A stretch of DNA of 64,000 nucleotides from Ricinus communis (lineage: Eukaryota; Streptophyta; Magnoliopsida; Malpighiales; Euphorbiaceae), in NCBI RefSeq assembly GCF_019578655.1, contig NC_063256.1, forward strand, positions 13,950,001 through 14,014,000, written 5' to 3'. A program made the translations under genes and the position numbers. Numbering within the stretch: position 1 is the first letter of the stretch; each line of letters begins with the position of its first letter. The notes under the pieces were generated by a model, which worked only from the letters and a program-made list of their open reading frames with translations, was not told where the DNA came from and searched no databases. Positions 31,592 through 43,842 of this stretch are shown here, piece after piece.

Positions 31592-34500
31592 ATGGAAACA
31601 AATCAGTCTAATTCTGAAATGTTGGCTGCTACCATGAAGCAACTTCGTGAGCTACAAGGAGACTTGAGGAAACATGAAGCTAGGATGGATGCCATTGCGA
31701 ACTATCCTTAAAGATGGGAGAACGTGTTGGAGACTTGGAGAACACAGCAAGCTCCGGTGGGAATCCTACCTATCGAAATTTTCAAGAAGAAGATAGGAGT
31801 TTCAAATTGGAACTTCCTGAATTTGATGGCTCAAGTGATCCGGAAAACTTCTTAGATTGGGTTCGAAGAATGGAAAGTGTCTTTGATTATAAAGACTTTG
31901 ATGATAGGAGGAGGTGTAAGATGGCTGTCCTTAGATTAACAAAGCTTGCTGGGCTTTGGTATGACAATCTAAAAGCCAAGAGACGAAGAGAAGAGAAAGA
32001 AAAGATCGAGTCATGGGAGAAACTCAAGAAGAAAATGGAGAGGCGTTGGGTACCACGTGAGTATGAGCAAGATCAATATGTCAAGCTAACTCGATTAACT
32101 CTAGGCTTGATGTGTGACTTGCAAGAGAAGGAGCCCCTCAAGATTGCTCGTTTCACTAAAGGGCTGTCCAAACCCATCTCTCACAAGGTAGATCTTATGA
32201 GCTTTTCTACTTTTGATGAAGTTGTGACAGTAGCTAGGAAGGTGGAAGCACAAGTGAAACAGGAGAAGCCTAAGGCGAACACAAGTGGCGTCAAGACTCC
32301 ATATAAACCATACATACCTTTTAGGAAGAGTGAGTCTTCTTCTAGCTCTTCTAAACAACTTTCTTCTACTAATCCTTCAAAGTTTCAAAGTGGAAAATCT
32401 AGTTTTAAGCAAGAAGGATTCAAAAGGACTTGTTACAAGTGCCAAGAACGTGGGCATATTGCTAGTGAATGCCCAAAAAGGAATATTCTCACAATTCACC
32501 CGAGTGAGGAGGATTCTTACAGCTATGAATCCGAAAGTAACAATGAAGATGTTGAGGAGTATGATGCGGAGGAGAATGACAACCCTCTTTGTGGAGTTGT
32601 TAGGAGAGTCTTACATTCCGAACCTCTCAAAGACATGCAGCAACGAGAGAACCTTTTCCATACAAGGTGCAAGGTTCTTGATAAGACATGTGATGTGATT
32701 GTTGATGGAGGATCATGCACGGATGTGGCATCCACAGAACTTGTCAGTAAGCTTAAGCTTCCTCTTCGAAATCATGCTAAGCCTTACAAATTGAATTGGT
32801 TGAATAATGAAACTGGTTTGAAGGTCAAGAAACAAGCTTTAGTTTCATTTACAATTGGCAATTATCATGATGAACGTTGGTGTGATGTATTGCCTATGAG
32901 TGCATGTCATATTTTGCTTGGTAGACCATGGCAATTTGATAGAAATGCTGTACATGATGGTGTTTCTAATATATATACTACATTACCACGGGTGGAAAAA
33001 GATTAGATTGTTGCCTTTGCCTCCTAAGGTTGAACCTATGGTGGAAAGGAGACCTAATTTCTGATTTCGAGGAAAGAGTTCGAAAAAGAGTGTGCAATGG
33101 AGGGAGGAGGGTTTGTACTTCTTGTTAAACCCATTTCTAATGTTGTTTCCTATGCCACTAACTCTTTGTTTTTGAGTCATTTGCTTGAAGAATTTTCTGA
33201 TGTATTTCCTAGTGATTTACCGAAAGGACTGCCACCTTTTCGTGGGATTGAGCATGCAATTGACTTAATCCCGGGAGCCCCATTGCCTAACAAAGCAGCC
33301 TATCGGTGCAATCCCGAGCAAGCTAAAGAGTTGCAAAGGCAAGTGGAAGAACTAATGGAGAAAGGTTATGTGCGTGAGAGCCTTAGTCCATGTGCTGTCT
33401 GAGCTCTTTTAGTGCCTAAGAAAGAAGGAACATGGAGAATGTGTATTGATAGTCGTGCAATCAATAACATAACTATCAAATATAGATTTCCTATGCCTAG
33501 GCTCCAAGATATGTTTGATGAATTGAGTGGTGCCAGAATTTTCAGCAAGATTGATTTGAGGAGTGGCTACCATCAAATGAGAATTCGAGAAGGTGATGAA
33601 TGGAAGACAGCTTTCAAAACGAAACAAGGGTTGTATGAGTGGCTTGTCATGCCATTTGGACTTTGCAATGCCCCTAGTTCGTTCATGAGACTTATGAATG
33701 AGGTACTTGACCTTTCTCAATAAGTTCATTGTCGTATACTTAGATGATATTTTAGTATATAGCAAATCTGAAAGTGAGCATATGTTGCATTTGAGAGATT
33801 TATTTGAAAAATTGAGAACTCACAAGTTGTATGGAAAATGGAAAATGTACTTTCATGTGTAATAGTATTTCTTTCCTAGGATACATTGTTTCTAGTGAAG
33901 GGATACAGTTGATCCAGAGAAAGTGAAGGCCATTTCCACATGGTTAGTTCCAAGGGATGTTCATGAAGTTAGGAGCTTTCATGGCCTTGCTTCTTTCTAT
34001 AGAATCTTCATCAAGAACTTCTCAACAACTACAGCCCCGATGACGGAGTTAATGAAGAAAGGAGAATTCAAATGGAGTGAAGCGGCCCAAAAATCCTTTG
34101 AAGAAGTCAAAACAAAATTATGCAATGCACCCATCCTTGCTCTTCCAGATTTTGACAAGCTTTTGAAGTGGAATGTGATGCAAGCGTGGGTATTGGAGCT
34201 GTCCTTATTCAAGAGAAGCGCCCAGTTTGCTACTTTAGTGAGAAACTAAGTGGAGCCAAGCTGAATTATTCCAACTATGATCGTGAGTTCTATGCGATTG
34301 TTAGAGCTTTAGAACATTGGTCTCACTATCTAAGGCCAAAACCTTTTGTTCTTCATTCGGATCATGAGGCCTTGGCCAACAAAAGCTGAATCATCGACAT
34401 GCCAAGTGGGTAGAGTTCCTGCAATCTTTCACTTTCCATTCGAAGTATAAGGAGGGAAGGAACAATGTTGTTGCGGATGCTCTCTCAAGGAGACGTTACC

Positions 34501-35907
34501 TACTTGCTACTGTCCATACTCAAGTTCTAGGCTTTGAACATTTAAAAGGTTTATATGAGAATGATGAACACTTTGCTACTATATTTCAAAAGCCTACTCA
34601 GGAGTTCATAGTTCAAGATGGTTTCTTATTTAAAGGGAACAAACTTTGTATCCCTAAGTGTGGTGTTCGTGAGCTTTTGATTAGGGAAGTCCATGGAGGT
34701 GGAATTGCTGGTCACTTTGGTGTTCATAAGACCATGGACATACTCAATGAACACTTTTATTGGCCACACATGATAAAAGACGTGACTCATGTGGTGGAGA
34801 GATGTTCTACTTGTCAAAAGTCCAAGAGTACCTTCCATAAAGGTCTCTACCCCTTGGGAAAGTGTAAGTATGGACTTTATTGTGGGGCTTCCAAAGACTC
34901 AAAGGGGAAAGGATAGCATCATGGTGGTGGTTGATCGATTTTCAAAGATGGCTCACTTTATTGCGTGCCATAAGACGGATGATGCATCCAAAATTGCTGA
35001 CTTGTATTTTCGTGAGATCATTCGTTTGCATGGTGTTCCAAGATCAATTGTTTCAGATAGGGATTCTAAATTCCTAAGTCACTTTTGGAGAATTTTATGG
35101 AAGTTGGTAGGTACTAAGCTTCTTTTTAGTACTTCTCATCATCCTCAAACTGATGGCCAAACGGAAGTGACTAATAGAACACTTGGATCTTTGTTGCGTG
35201 GACTTGTGAGTAAAACGCAGAAAGATTGGGATATCAAGTTGGCACATGCTGAATTTGCCTATAATAGATCACCTTCTTCAACTACAAGTCGTGCTCCTTT
35301 TGAGGTGGTCTATGGGGTAAATCCTCTTCTTCCTGTTGAACTTGTTCCATTGCCAAGAAAGGACTTAGTCCATGTTGATTCAAAGAAAAGATGGGAAGCA
35401 TTTCAGAAAACATGTACTCAAGTTAAGGAGAAAATTGAAGCAATGAATGCAGTTTACAAGGCAAGAGCTAACAAGAGAAGAAAACAGCCTACCTTTGCTA
35501 AGGGTGATCTAGTGTGGTTACATTTGAGGAAGGAACGTTTTCCTAATCTTAGGAAAAACAAACTCATGCCTAGGTCAGATGGTCCATTTCGTGTGTTAGA
35601 AAAGATTGGAGAAAGTGCTTACAAACTTGAACTTCCAAGTGAGTATGGTGGTGTAAGTGCAACTTTCAATGTGGGGGATTTAACTCCATACCTTGATAAT
35701 GAAAGTTTGAGGACAAACTTTTCAAGAGGGGAGAATGATATGGAATCAGTCCAACAAGAGGTCCATCACACAGCTCAAGTGCAAGATAATGATGCTACGG
35801 TCCATGCCTTGCTAGTGCATGAAAATGCTAAGCAAAGATCAGAACATTTCATGGGATTCTCATCAAAACAAACCTTTATCACTTGCCTTAATTGGATGGT
35901 TGAATAA
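31592..35907 (+). pseudogene. gag-pol: D3 gag-pol, many frame breaks
   Basis: ATG at 31592 (METNQSNSEMLAA). A lost G near 31697 stops the first frame. Gag and protease follow at 31714-33006, with core FLDWVRRMESVFDYKDF, knuckle CYKCQERGHIASEC near 32434 and protease VIVDGGSCTDVAS near 32695. RT (33100-33900) keeps the DNA for YLDD near 33738 but has a stop at 33400 and a break near 33710. A 13-base loss near 34375 disrupts RNase H, and part of the integrase linker is lost near 34851. Integrase and GPY/F continue to 35907, the last ~57 codons lying in the LTR. Unlike A, B and C, this tail has no GPxTR motif. Confidence 0.85.
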
Positions 35908-36510
35908 AAGCTTGAGAAGGGGAATATTTGCTGCTCATTATGTTCAGTTTTTGTTGTTCATAAAGGTGGACGTTTTTGGAGTTATTCCTTACTCTATTTG
36001 CTCATTATGTTCAGTTTTGCTGTTCATAAAGGTGGACGTTTTTGGAGTTATTCTTTGTTTAATTTGCTGTTAGAATTTCAGTTTTAAGTGTGTAATAAAA
36101 CCTTTGTAATCAGCCTTTAATAGCTGTTACAAAGATTTTCTTTATTTAGCAATTTTATTTGCTGTTTAATTAGGGATGTTACAAGGGAATGTGAATCCTT
36201 GTAGCTGGTCTGTTTTTAGGAGGAAGTTGAAGAGATTATCTATGTCATGTAACTCTTCTAGTGGTTGAGTATAAATAGAACTCATGGCCAAGTGTTATAG
36301 GCATTGAGAGTTGAAAACAAATCTGATTTCTTTGTGAAATTATTCTAAGTGTTTTACTTTGTGTTTACACGCCCTTTTGCTCTTACTACTTAGTGTTTGA
36401 GAGTAGAAGTTTGAGAGTGCTTTACTTAGTGTCGTGTTCTTTTATTTGCTCCCTACCATTCAAAGTACTCAAACTCATTCCAAAAACGATCCTATTCCTT
36501 TTCCACATCA
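35736..36510 (+). repeat. 3' LTR of D3 (775 bp)
   Basis: Preceded by the purine tract CAAGAGGGGAGAA. Shares both termini with the 5' LTR but differs at several positions, including loss of GCT near 36000 and a different GTGTGTAATAAAACC stretch near 36090. Confidence 0.9.
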
Positions 36511-37747
36511 GCAATAATAATAAAAAAAATAAATCGAAGGAAATTAAGGACCTCACCAACACTCCCTCACGTGTTTACTCTCAATTAATGGGGATGGTCA
36601 CTCGTGTTTCGCACAATCAAGAATGATCACACAAGGCTGAAAACTCACACCACTCAGCTTGTTTTCAAGGATTCTTATGTGAATCAATAACCACACATCA
36701 AGTTATTTCACTATGCTTGCAATGCGCCAAGAATTATGATCTAGAAAGCTTAGTTGAGGCAAAACGCAAAGTAAAGAAAAAAAAAAGAAGGAACAGTAAC
36801 AAGAACAAGTGTTTAATGAATCAAGAACAATGAAGAACTCAAAAAGAATTAATGGGCATGTAAAAGGAACGAAAATAAGGTGAAAGAAACAAGAAATTAA
36901 GTTCAAGAACCAAGCAATCAAGTTTCAACCCGAATGGAAATCTCTAACCAAACAGCATTGGAAACAAGCTCAAGAACGAATTAAAACTTCAATTTGATGT
37001 ATAAGACATGTAAGGAACAGATTTAGGAAGTAAAAATCACAAAGAAGGTTTACCTCTTTATGCTTTAAATGTGTCAAATCTGCCCAAACTTAAAAGACAC
37101 ACAAAGAGGAGAATAAATGAAGGACAAAACGAATTTAGAGCTGAATCAATTCAAATAAAATGGTATGTATAGGGCTCGTCATTGGAATTTAATGTCTCTT
37201 TGAATCTTCCCAAACAGCCACCAAACCTTTAACAACCCTAATATCTATGTAATCACCCCAAGAACAATGATTTCAACACCAAATACGTTTTCTTCCACTA
37301 ACAAAGACAATCAAACCAGACCTATTCCTTTTTTTTTTGGCTAATTCGGATCTGATATTTTTCTTTCTTGTTTCGTTTTTTTTTTTTTTGAATCAGAATC
37401 AAAAACTATAAGAATCAAGAACTAAACAATGTAGATCTCAAGAATACCAAGAATACTTTAAGAACAATATCAAGAACTCAAGGAAAACAAACAATAACTT
37501 AAAGAAAAGGGATAAATAACCTGATTTAAGAGCCAAAGCTCTGATACCAAATGTTAAGAACCTCCAAGGATTAGAACCACGAACTCTAATGATTATGAAC
37601 CCGTGAATTACTATCTTAGAAACCCAAGAACAAATTGAGTTTCAAAACCCAAGAACCGCTTAAATCAGATTGCAAAGTATGGTTGATCAAGATCAGAACC
37701 TAAAGAAAACTAAGTTCTTTAAACCCTAACCCTTAACACGCCACAAG
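36511..37747 (-). mobile_element. A2: family A leader and partial 5' LTR
   Basis: A minus-strand A element represented only by its leader (36511-37551), with primer site complement GCTCTGATACCA at 37538-37549, and the 3' part of its 5' LTR (37552-37747), which runs into the sequence gap. The left end stops just before the gag start, where the D3 LTR begins. The leader is closely similar to that of A3. No coding sequence. Confidence 0.85.
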
Positions 37748-38247
37748 NNNNNNNNNNNNNNNNNNNNNNNNNNNNNNNNNNNNNNNNNNNNNNNNNNNNN
37801 NNNNNNNNNNNNNNNNNNNNNNNNNNNNNNNNNNNNNNNNNNNNNNNNNNNNNNNNNNNNNNNNNNNNNNNNNNNNNNNNNNNNNNNNNNNNNNNNNNNN
37901 NNNNNNNNNNNNNNNNNNNNNNNNNNNNNNNNNNNNNNNNNNNNNNNNNNNNNNNNNNNNNNNNNNNNNNNNNNNNNNNNNNNNNNNNNNNNNNNNNNNN
38001 NNNNNNNNNNNNNNNNNNNNNNNNNNNNNNNNNNNNNNNNNNNNNNNNNNNNNNNNNNNNNNNNNNNNNNNNNNNNNNNNNNNNNNNNNNNNNNNNNNNN
38101 NNNNNNNNNNNNNNNNNNNNNNNNNNNNNNNNNNNNNNNNNNNNNNNNNNNNNNNNNNNNNNNNNNNNNNNNNNNNNNNNNNNNNNNNNNNNNNNNNNNN
38201 NNNNNNNNNNNNNNNNNNNNNNNNNNNNNNNNNNNNNNNNNNNNNNN
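37748..38247. other. Assembly gap (500 N)
   Basis: Exactly 500 undetermined bases. A round number usually marks a gap of unknown true size. Everything between A2 and B4 is therefore unlinked: the rest of A2, the B4 pol and possibly other DNA may be missing. Confidence 0.98.
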
Positions 38248-39729
38248 ATTCTCACTTGATCATCAAAAATGGCCTATAGTCAAGGAATATCGATTCTTGA
38301 ACCCATCATAAATCACACGCCTATCATATTGCCAAGGTCTTCCTAATAAAACATGTCCGGCATACATGGGAACCACATCACAAAGCACCTCATCCTTATA
38401 TCTCCCAATGGAAAAAGAAATTAGCACTTGCTTATTTACCTTCACAATACCACTATCATTCAACCATTGCAACTTGTAAGGCCTTGGGTGTTTGGTAGTT
38501 GGTAATTTCAATTTCTCCACAAGCAAAGTACTAGCAACATTAGTACAACTTCCACTATCAACAATCATGTTACACAACTTATTAGCAATTAAACAATGAG
38601 TATGAAACAAATTCTCACGCTGCTCATGTTCATCGTGGTTTACATTGCAAACTAAGTGTGCGTTGTACTACTAACACATCCCCTTTAGCATACTCAACAT
38701 CACTAACATCCTCTAAAGTTGGCATGTCATCATTCTCATCATCATTTTCATTTTCACTTTCAGATTCAACAATTCCATCTCTAACAATCATGGTCCTCTT
38801 ATTAGGGCAATCACGTGCATAATGACCATGTCCAAGACACTTAAAACACTTCAAGCTTCTTGATTGATTAGCTTGATTCTCAACTTTGTTTTTGCTGCCT
38901 ATTTCATTTTTATTCTTATTCTCATCCACTTTAGGCTTAGCAAATTTATCATCCTTTTTACTCCAATTCGATTTCCAATTAGAAGAACTAGAACTCGAAT
39001 TAAGTTTAGAATCAAACTTACTTGCACCTTTTCGCTTGAGTTGCCTTTCAATTTTCATGGCCACATTCACCATGTCCTCAAGCTCCACATAATGTTGCAA
39101 CTCCTCCATATTTGCTTTAATCATAGCCATTTCCATTTCTTTGTGGTACTCCTCCACACTCATGGTTCCTTGCCTTAGAGTTTGTAATCGTTGATGCAAA
39201 TCTCTATAGTAATAGTTAGGAATGAACCTCTTCCTCATGATGCGTTTCATCTCCATCCATGACCCTACCCGTCGTAATCACAAAACTCAATGGCAGCAAG
39301 TTTTACCTTTCTCTCCTCCGAATAGTTATGGCATTCGAAGATCATCTCCACCTTTTGCTCCCATTCCAAGTAGACATCAGGATCATTCTTTCCTTGAAAG
39401 GATGGAATTTTCATTTTGATGCTGCCTAGGTTGCGATCTACACCATCTTGCCTTGATCTCCTATTGTGTCTCCTAGGATGGTCATCTCCACCAAAAGTGG
39501 TTGCTTGGTCATCCTCCAAATCATCTTCGGCATCATAATCCTCTTGTTCAAAGGCTAGTTGCCTTTCTCTTCTAGGCTCGTTTTGAATTCTTGTAATAGT
39601 TTCACCTTGCCTTCTCACACTTTCAACAACATCATCCATTCGCCTATACATTCTTTCAAACTCTTGCATTGCGTGCAAAGTTTGCTCAATGGATGCTCCA
39701 ACACTACTTGAAACTTGTTCTTTTGACAT
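38248..39729 (-). pseudogene. gag: B4 gag-protease, broken
   Basis: Starts MSKEQVSSSVGASIEQ at 39729 as in B1. The Gag core runs to about 39265, where a ~58-base loss (after EFCDY) shifts the frame. The second piece (39256-38630) includes knuckle CFKCLGHGHYARDC near 38810-38850 but lacks about 25 codons between ANMEE and LQHYVE. The protease piece (38610-38263) has [14 protein letters not shown] short deletion near 38274 removes the segment after the protease. It is not functional. Confidence 0.8.
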
Positions 39730-40261
39730 TGCGCGAAAAACCTGAAAAACAAGTTAGTATAGCCTCACAAAAACACTCGCTCGAGTGTGTCTCTCAATTA
39801 AAATGTCACACCGCTCGTGTTTCACTCAAAGTTTTGGCTTTTTTCGATGCTAGTCTCACCACTCAAACCAAATCAGATTATGGCAATTCAATGGAGTGAA
39901 AAGAAAAAAAAAGGTTGGTCCAGATTAAGTTGTTAGGTAAGGCCAAATTTAAAGTAGCTAGACACAAGAAAGCAATAAAATAAAATAATAGAATAGGATT
40001 TCTATGCTACCCAAACTTTCTTTTTTTTTTGATCTTGTGATTCTTTTTTTAATGATAATAACACAAGTGAAAAGAAATTATGAACAACACAATTTTTTTA
40101 GCAAGGGACAACGAAGTTTTACTTTATGAGCACAAAGGTGTAAACTTTGAAAAGAAAGAGTACTTAGAAGGAAAATATTGAAACAAGAAGAATTCGGCAC
40201 AAAAAAAATAAAGAACACAAAGATAAGCAAACCTCAACTTAAAGCAAGCTCTGATACCAAA

Positions 40262-41090
40262 TGATAGGAAATCATCATCTTAGCAACCACACACCCCAAT
40301 AACTAATGAGTTATGATACATATGGAATGCAAGAAAACACCCTCCAATCAAGATGATTCCAAAACCCAAGGATCTCCTCAAGTGAAGATAGGAAAAACTA
40401 GTTCCAACAATGAAACTAGCACTTGAGTTCAACTCCAAACGCCACAAACCAAGTATGATTTGATAAGTTATGAATCAAACACAAGATTTTGGTTAGAGAA
40501 CGCCACAAACTAAAAATAGTTTGATAAGTTCAAAGTTCATGCAAGAACTTAAGCAAAAACACTCACAAAGAGCAAACAAAGATTATCATTCAAAAATTCT
40601 ATGTTTACAACCTAAATGGATGTCTTTTGAGCTTTCCCACGTTTGTCCCTTTAATTTCCCTTAAAACTTATTAAAAGTGGCTGTTTTTACATTGATGTCA
40701 CTCATTTTTGTAACTCCCAAATGACAACTAATTATGTGCATCCATTTTGCAACTCCAAATTATGACTAATTATGTGCATCTATTTTGTAACTCTAAAAGA
40801 CAACTAATCACACCATAACTTAAGAAAAACCTAATAAAATGAAAATAAAAAAGGCTTCAAATGAATCTTATTGGACCTATGAGTTCAGCCCAAACTTATT
40901 GCACTAAATTGATGATTTTGGATCCTTTTTGCAATCCTAAATCTTGGACTGAGCCTTGTTGTGTTTGAACACTCCAAATGTCTTTAATTAAGCCCAATAA
41001 AGCTTCTTGCATCCTTTTGGACTTGGATCTTGTCATTGGACCTCCTTGAAAGCTTAAAGGATCATTTGTAATTCTTGTCTTTATTGCATC
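40262..41090 (-). repeat. 5' LTR of B4 (829 bp)
   Basis: The left end TGATAGGAAATCATC is the complement of the B LTR 3' end, and the U3 tandem repeat is near 40700-40800. It is shorter than B1 LTRs through scattered deletions, including loss of the TATA region: near 40600 the text passes from ATTCTATGT to TTACAACC without CTATAAATA. This copy may have lost its promoter. Confidence 0.8.
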
Positions 41091-41246
41091 GAATCGTCCA
41101 ATAGTGTAGGACAGCCTGTCATATTTTGGAAGGATGTGAATAGAAACCAGGGTGTAGGATGAATTGGTTGTGCTGTGGTGATTTCTGGAAGATGAACTTC
41201 CTATGTTTCGGAAACTAGGAATAGATAGTGTTGGGGAAGAAGAGTC
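41091..41246. other. Orphan 156-bp segment, unassigned
   Basis: Sequence between the B4 LTR and the A3 pol fragment that matches none of the families in this window. On the minus strand one frame is open through it (for example HHSTTNSSYTLVSIHILPKY and DRLSYTIGRFD) and runs on into the B LTR tail, but this may be chance over 150 bases. It could be leftover host DNA, part of another transposon, or repair filler. I cannot identify it. Confidence 0.5.
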
Positions 41247-41670
41247 TATTTGATGTTCTATATCCCTCTTTGAGGAGGTAATCCACTTGGCATTTCCTCG
41301 GAAAGACATCAGCAAATTCCTGCAAAAGATTAGCAAACACACTCGGCAAGGAAAGATCAAGTTCAGTAGTGTTCAAATATAAAATCTTTATAAGTAACAA
41401 TAGGAATAACATCAACTTGAATGAAAGTTTTGCTAACTTCACTTTCCCTAGCTAAAAAACTACCCTTTGCCTTTGTTTTCTCTTTAGGCTGAATCTCACC
41501 CTTTGGGTTTTCATGCTCCTTTATGTTATTTTCAGCCTCAGGCCTCTCTCTTTCCAACTTACATTGGTCATCATACACTTCCTTAGGAGAAAGAGGTGTC
41601 AAAGTAACTTTTCTCCCATCCTTCATAAATGAGTACCTATTTAGAAAGCCATCATGGAAAGCCTTTGTAT
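41247..41670 (-). pseudogene. A3 protease-RT linker fragment
   Basis: Minus-strand coding text homologous to A4 47940-48370: [18 protein letters not shown], the lysine-rich linker, LARESEV, then [28 protein letters not shown] frame change near 41385-41440 and another near 41265 break it. It lacks catalytic residues of any domain. Confidence 0.75.
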
Positions 41671-42825
41671 CACTCGTGTTTCGCACAATCAAGAATGATC
41701 ACACAAGGCTGAAAACTCACACCACTCAACTTGTTTTCAAGGATTCTTATGTGAATCAATAACCACACATCAAGTTATTTCACTATGCTTGCAATGCACC
41801 AAGAATTATGATCTAAAAAGCTTAGTTAAGGCAAAATGCAAAAGTCAAGAAAATTAAACAAATAGTCACGCTTTCAATAAAATTAGGACTACAAACAAGC
41901 AAAAACTTCAAACGGATGCAAATGACATACGAAGAAACAATCTAGATGTAAGAAACAAGAAAGATGCAGTTCAGCTTGAAATAGAAAAAGAAGGAACAGT
42001 AACAAAAACAAGTATTTAATAAATCAAGAATGATGAAAAACTCAAAAAGAAGCAATGGGCAGGTAAAAGGAACGAAAATAAGGTGAAAGAAACAAGAATT
42101 AAGTTCAAGAACCAAGCAATCAAGTTTCAACCCGAATGGAAATTTCTAACCGAACAGCATTGGAAACAAGCTCAAGAACGAATTAAAACTTCAATTGATG
42201 TATAAGACATGTAAGGAACAGATTTAGGAAGCAAAAATCACAAAGAAGGTTGATCAAGAAAGAAGGTTACCTCTTTATGCTTTAAATGTGTCAAATCTGC
42301 CCAAACTCAAAAGACACACAAAGAAGGGAATAAATGAAGGACAAAAACGAATTTAGAGCTGAATTAATTCAAATAAGATGGTATGTATAGGGCTCAGGTC
42401 ATTGGAATTTAATGTCCCTTTGAATCTTCCCAAACAGCCACCTAATCCTTATTTGTGTAGGATTGTGAAAATCTCCCTAATTTCCTCTTAATTTTAGGAA
42501 ACTTTTAAGACCAGCTGTAATAGGAACCTTTTAACAACCTTAATATCTATATAATCACCCCAAGAACAATGATTTCAACACCAGACACGTTTTTCCACTA
42601 ACGAAGACAATCAAACCAATCAGGCCTATTCCTTTTTTTTTTGCTAATTCAGATCTGATTTTTTTTTTTTTGAATCAGAATCAAAACTACAAGAACTAAA
42701 CAATGTAGATTTCAAGAATACCAAGAATACTTCAAGAACAATATTAAAAACTCAAGGAAAACAAACAATAACTTAAAGCAAAGGGATAAATAACCTGATT
42801 TGAGAGCCAAAGCTCTGATACCAAA

Positions 42826-43521
42826 TGTTAAGAACCTCCAAAGATTAGAACCACGAACCCTAATGATTATGAACCCGTGAATTACTATCTTAGAAACCCA
42901 AGAACAAATTGAGTTTGAAAACCCAAGAACCGCTTAAATCAGATTGCAAGGTATGGTTGATCAAGATCAGAACCTAAAGAAAACTAAGTTCTTTAGACCC
43001 TAACCCTTAACACGCCACAAGGATAGATCAATTCCTTGATAAGTGGTTTATGCATTCAACAAGAATTTCAAGAATTCAAGCAAATATGCAAAGGAAACAA
43101 CTACTATAATTTAATCAAAATTCGGATCCCCAAACACACCTTAAGGGACGTTTTTATAGCCACCTCACATAAGAAACCCTAGTAAGACTATTAAACCTAG
43201 CCGCCACATAAGAAAAATAGGCAATAACATTGTTCTAAACTTAAATAAGAGATTTCAACCCAAATATTAGCCCACATTAGTCTTCATGTAAATAAAGCCC
43301 ATTCAGATGTGTCTTTACTTGGGCCTATCCTAGCATGACCAATTGAGCTTCCTTGACTAGCCCAATCTTGCATATAACCAATTAAGGCTTCTTGTAGCTT
43401 CTTGGACCTTGACCTTATAATTGGGCCTTGTAGCATGCTCAATGGATCCTTAGCTTTATCTTTGGTTTTCTTGTTGTCCTCTCCATCAAGTCCATCTTTA
43501 AGCTTGGCCATGTCCATATCA
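42826..43521 (-). repeat. 5' LTR of A3 (696 bp)
   Basis: Begins TGTTAAGAACC on the plus strand (complement of the A LTR 3' end) and ends CCATATCA at 43521. It encodes the GPI(T/I)RSRSKK tail in antisense (43284-43517). Next to it are 58 unassigned bases and the E LTR fragment. Confidence 0.9.
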
Positions 43522-43579
43522 ATATCTTATTCCCATTCTTTAAGGAGTTATTTGTTTCCTTGTTGATTTAGGAATCTTG
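43522..43579. other. Short unassigned stretch between A3 and E LTR
   Basis: These 58 bases (ATATCTTATTCCC...GGAATCTTG) match no other part of the window that I can see. They may be the flank of the E insertion or old spacer. Confidence 0.4.
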
Positions 43580-43842
43580 TGATATGAATCAAGGCTGCCA
43601 TGAGATTACATTGCAAAGGCATGAACCAAAAGGTCCAAAATGGAAATGCAACTCATGCATGAAAACAAGAGTCCAACCTTATAATGAAGCATTTAGACCA
43701 TTTTGAAGAATAAAAGCCATTCGGCTATGATTAGGCCTTTGAGCTTAATTCATATTTATATGGGTTCTTATCTTTTGGGTTTTAGCTTAAGTAATTATTT
43801 TAGTTTATTTTTATTTAATTAAGGATTATTTTATTAGGTGTG
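43580..43842 (+). repeat. Family E LTR fragment, cut by A4
   Basis: Starts TGATATGAATCAAGG and matches, in opposite orientation, 60791-61060. It ends at GTGTG (43838-43842), where A4's 5' LTR begins. In the other E copy the sequence continues past GGTGTG into AATTATATG, so A4 inserted here and GTGTG is the expected left target duplication. A4's right flank is lost. Confidence 0.75.

Larger units (their letters stand above)
30581..36510 (+). mobile_element. D3: full-length but decayed family D element
   Basis: LTRs at 30581-31356 (776 bp) and 35736-36510 (775 bp), primer site at 31359-31370, polypurine tract before 35736. The flanking 5-mers differ (ATGCC left, GCAAT right), the left flank is B3 and the right flank is A2 leader, so no target duplication is seen. 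LTRs differ at more sites than in C1, B1 or D4. Inter-element recombination is the simplest explanation. The coding region carries many breaks. Confidence 0.85.
38248..41090 (-). mobile_element. B4: family B 5' half (LTR, leader, gag, protease)
   Basis: A minus-strand B element with its 5' LTR at 40262-41090, primer site complement at 40248-40259, leader 39730-40247, and gag through protease from 39729 down to the gap. Its LTR stops one base short of the usual TGATGC terminus (reads ...GCATC then G), at the border with an unrelated segment. Everything after the protease is lost in or beyond the gap. Confidence 0.85.
41247..43521 (-). mobile_element. A3: family A element, gag deleted
   Basis: Minus-strand A element: 5' LTR 42826-43521, primer site complement at 42812-42823, leader 41671-42825, then a direct join at 41670/41671 to sequence just downstream of the protease ([11 protein letters not shown]), so all of gag and the protease are missing. 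It ends near the RT start at 41247. With A4 it forms a large inverted arrangement around a short E remnant. Confidence 0.85.

Noticed and set aside
37719..38255. A 178-codon minus-strand ORF
   Set aside because: It is composed of the 500 undetermined bases and has no sequence content.
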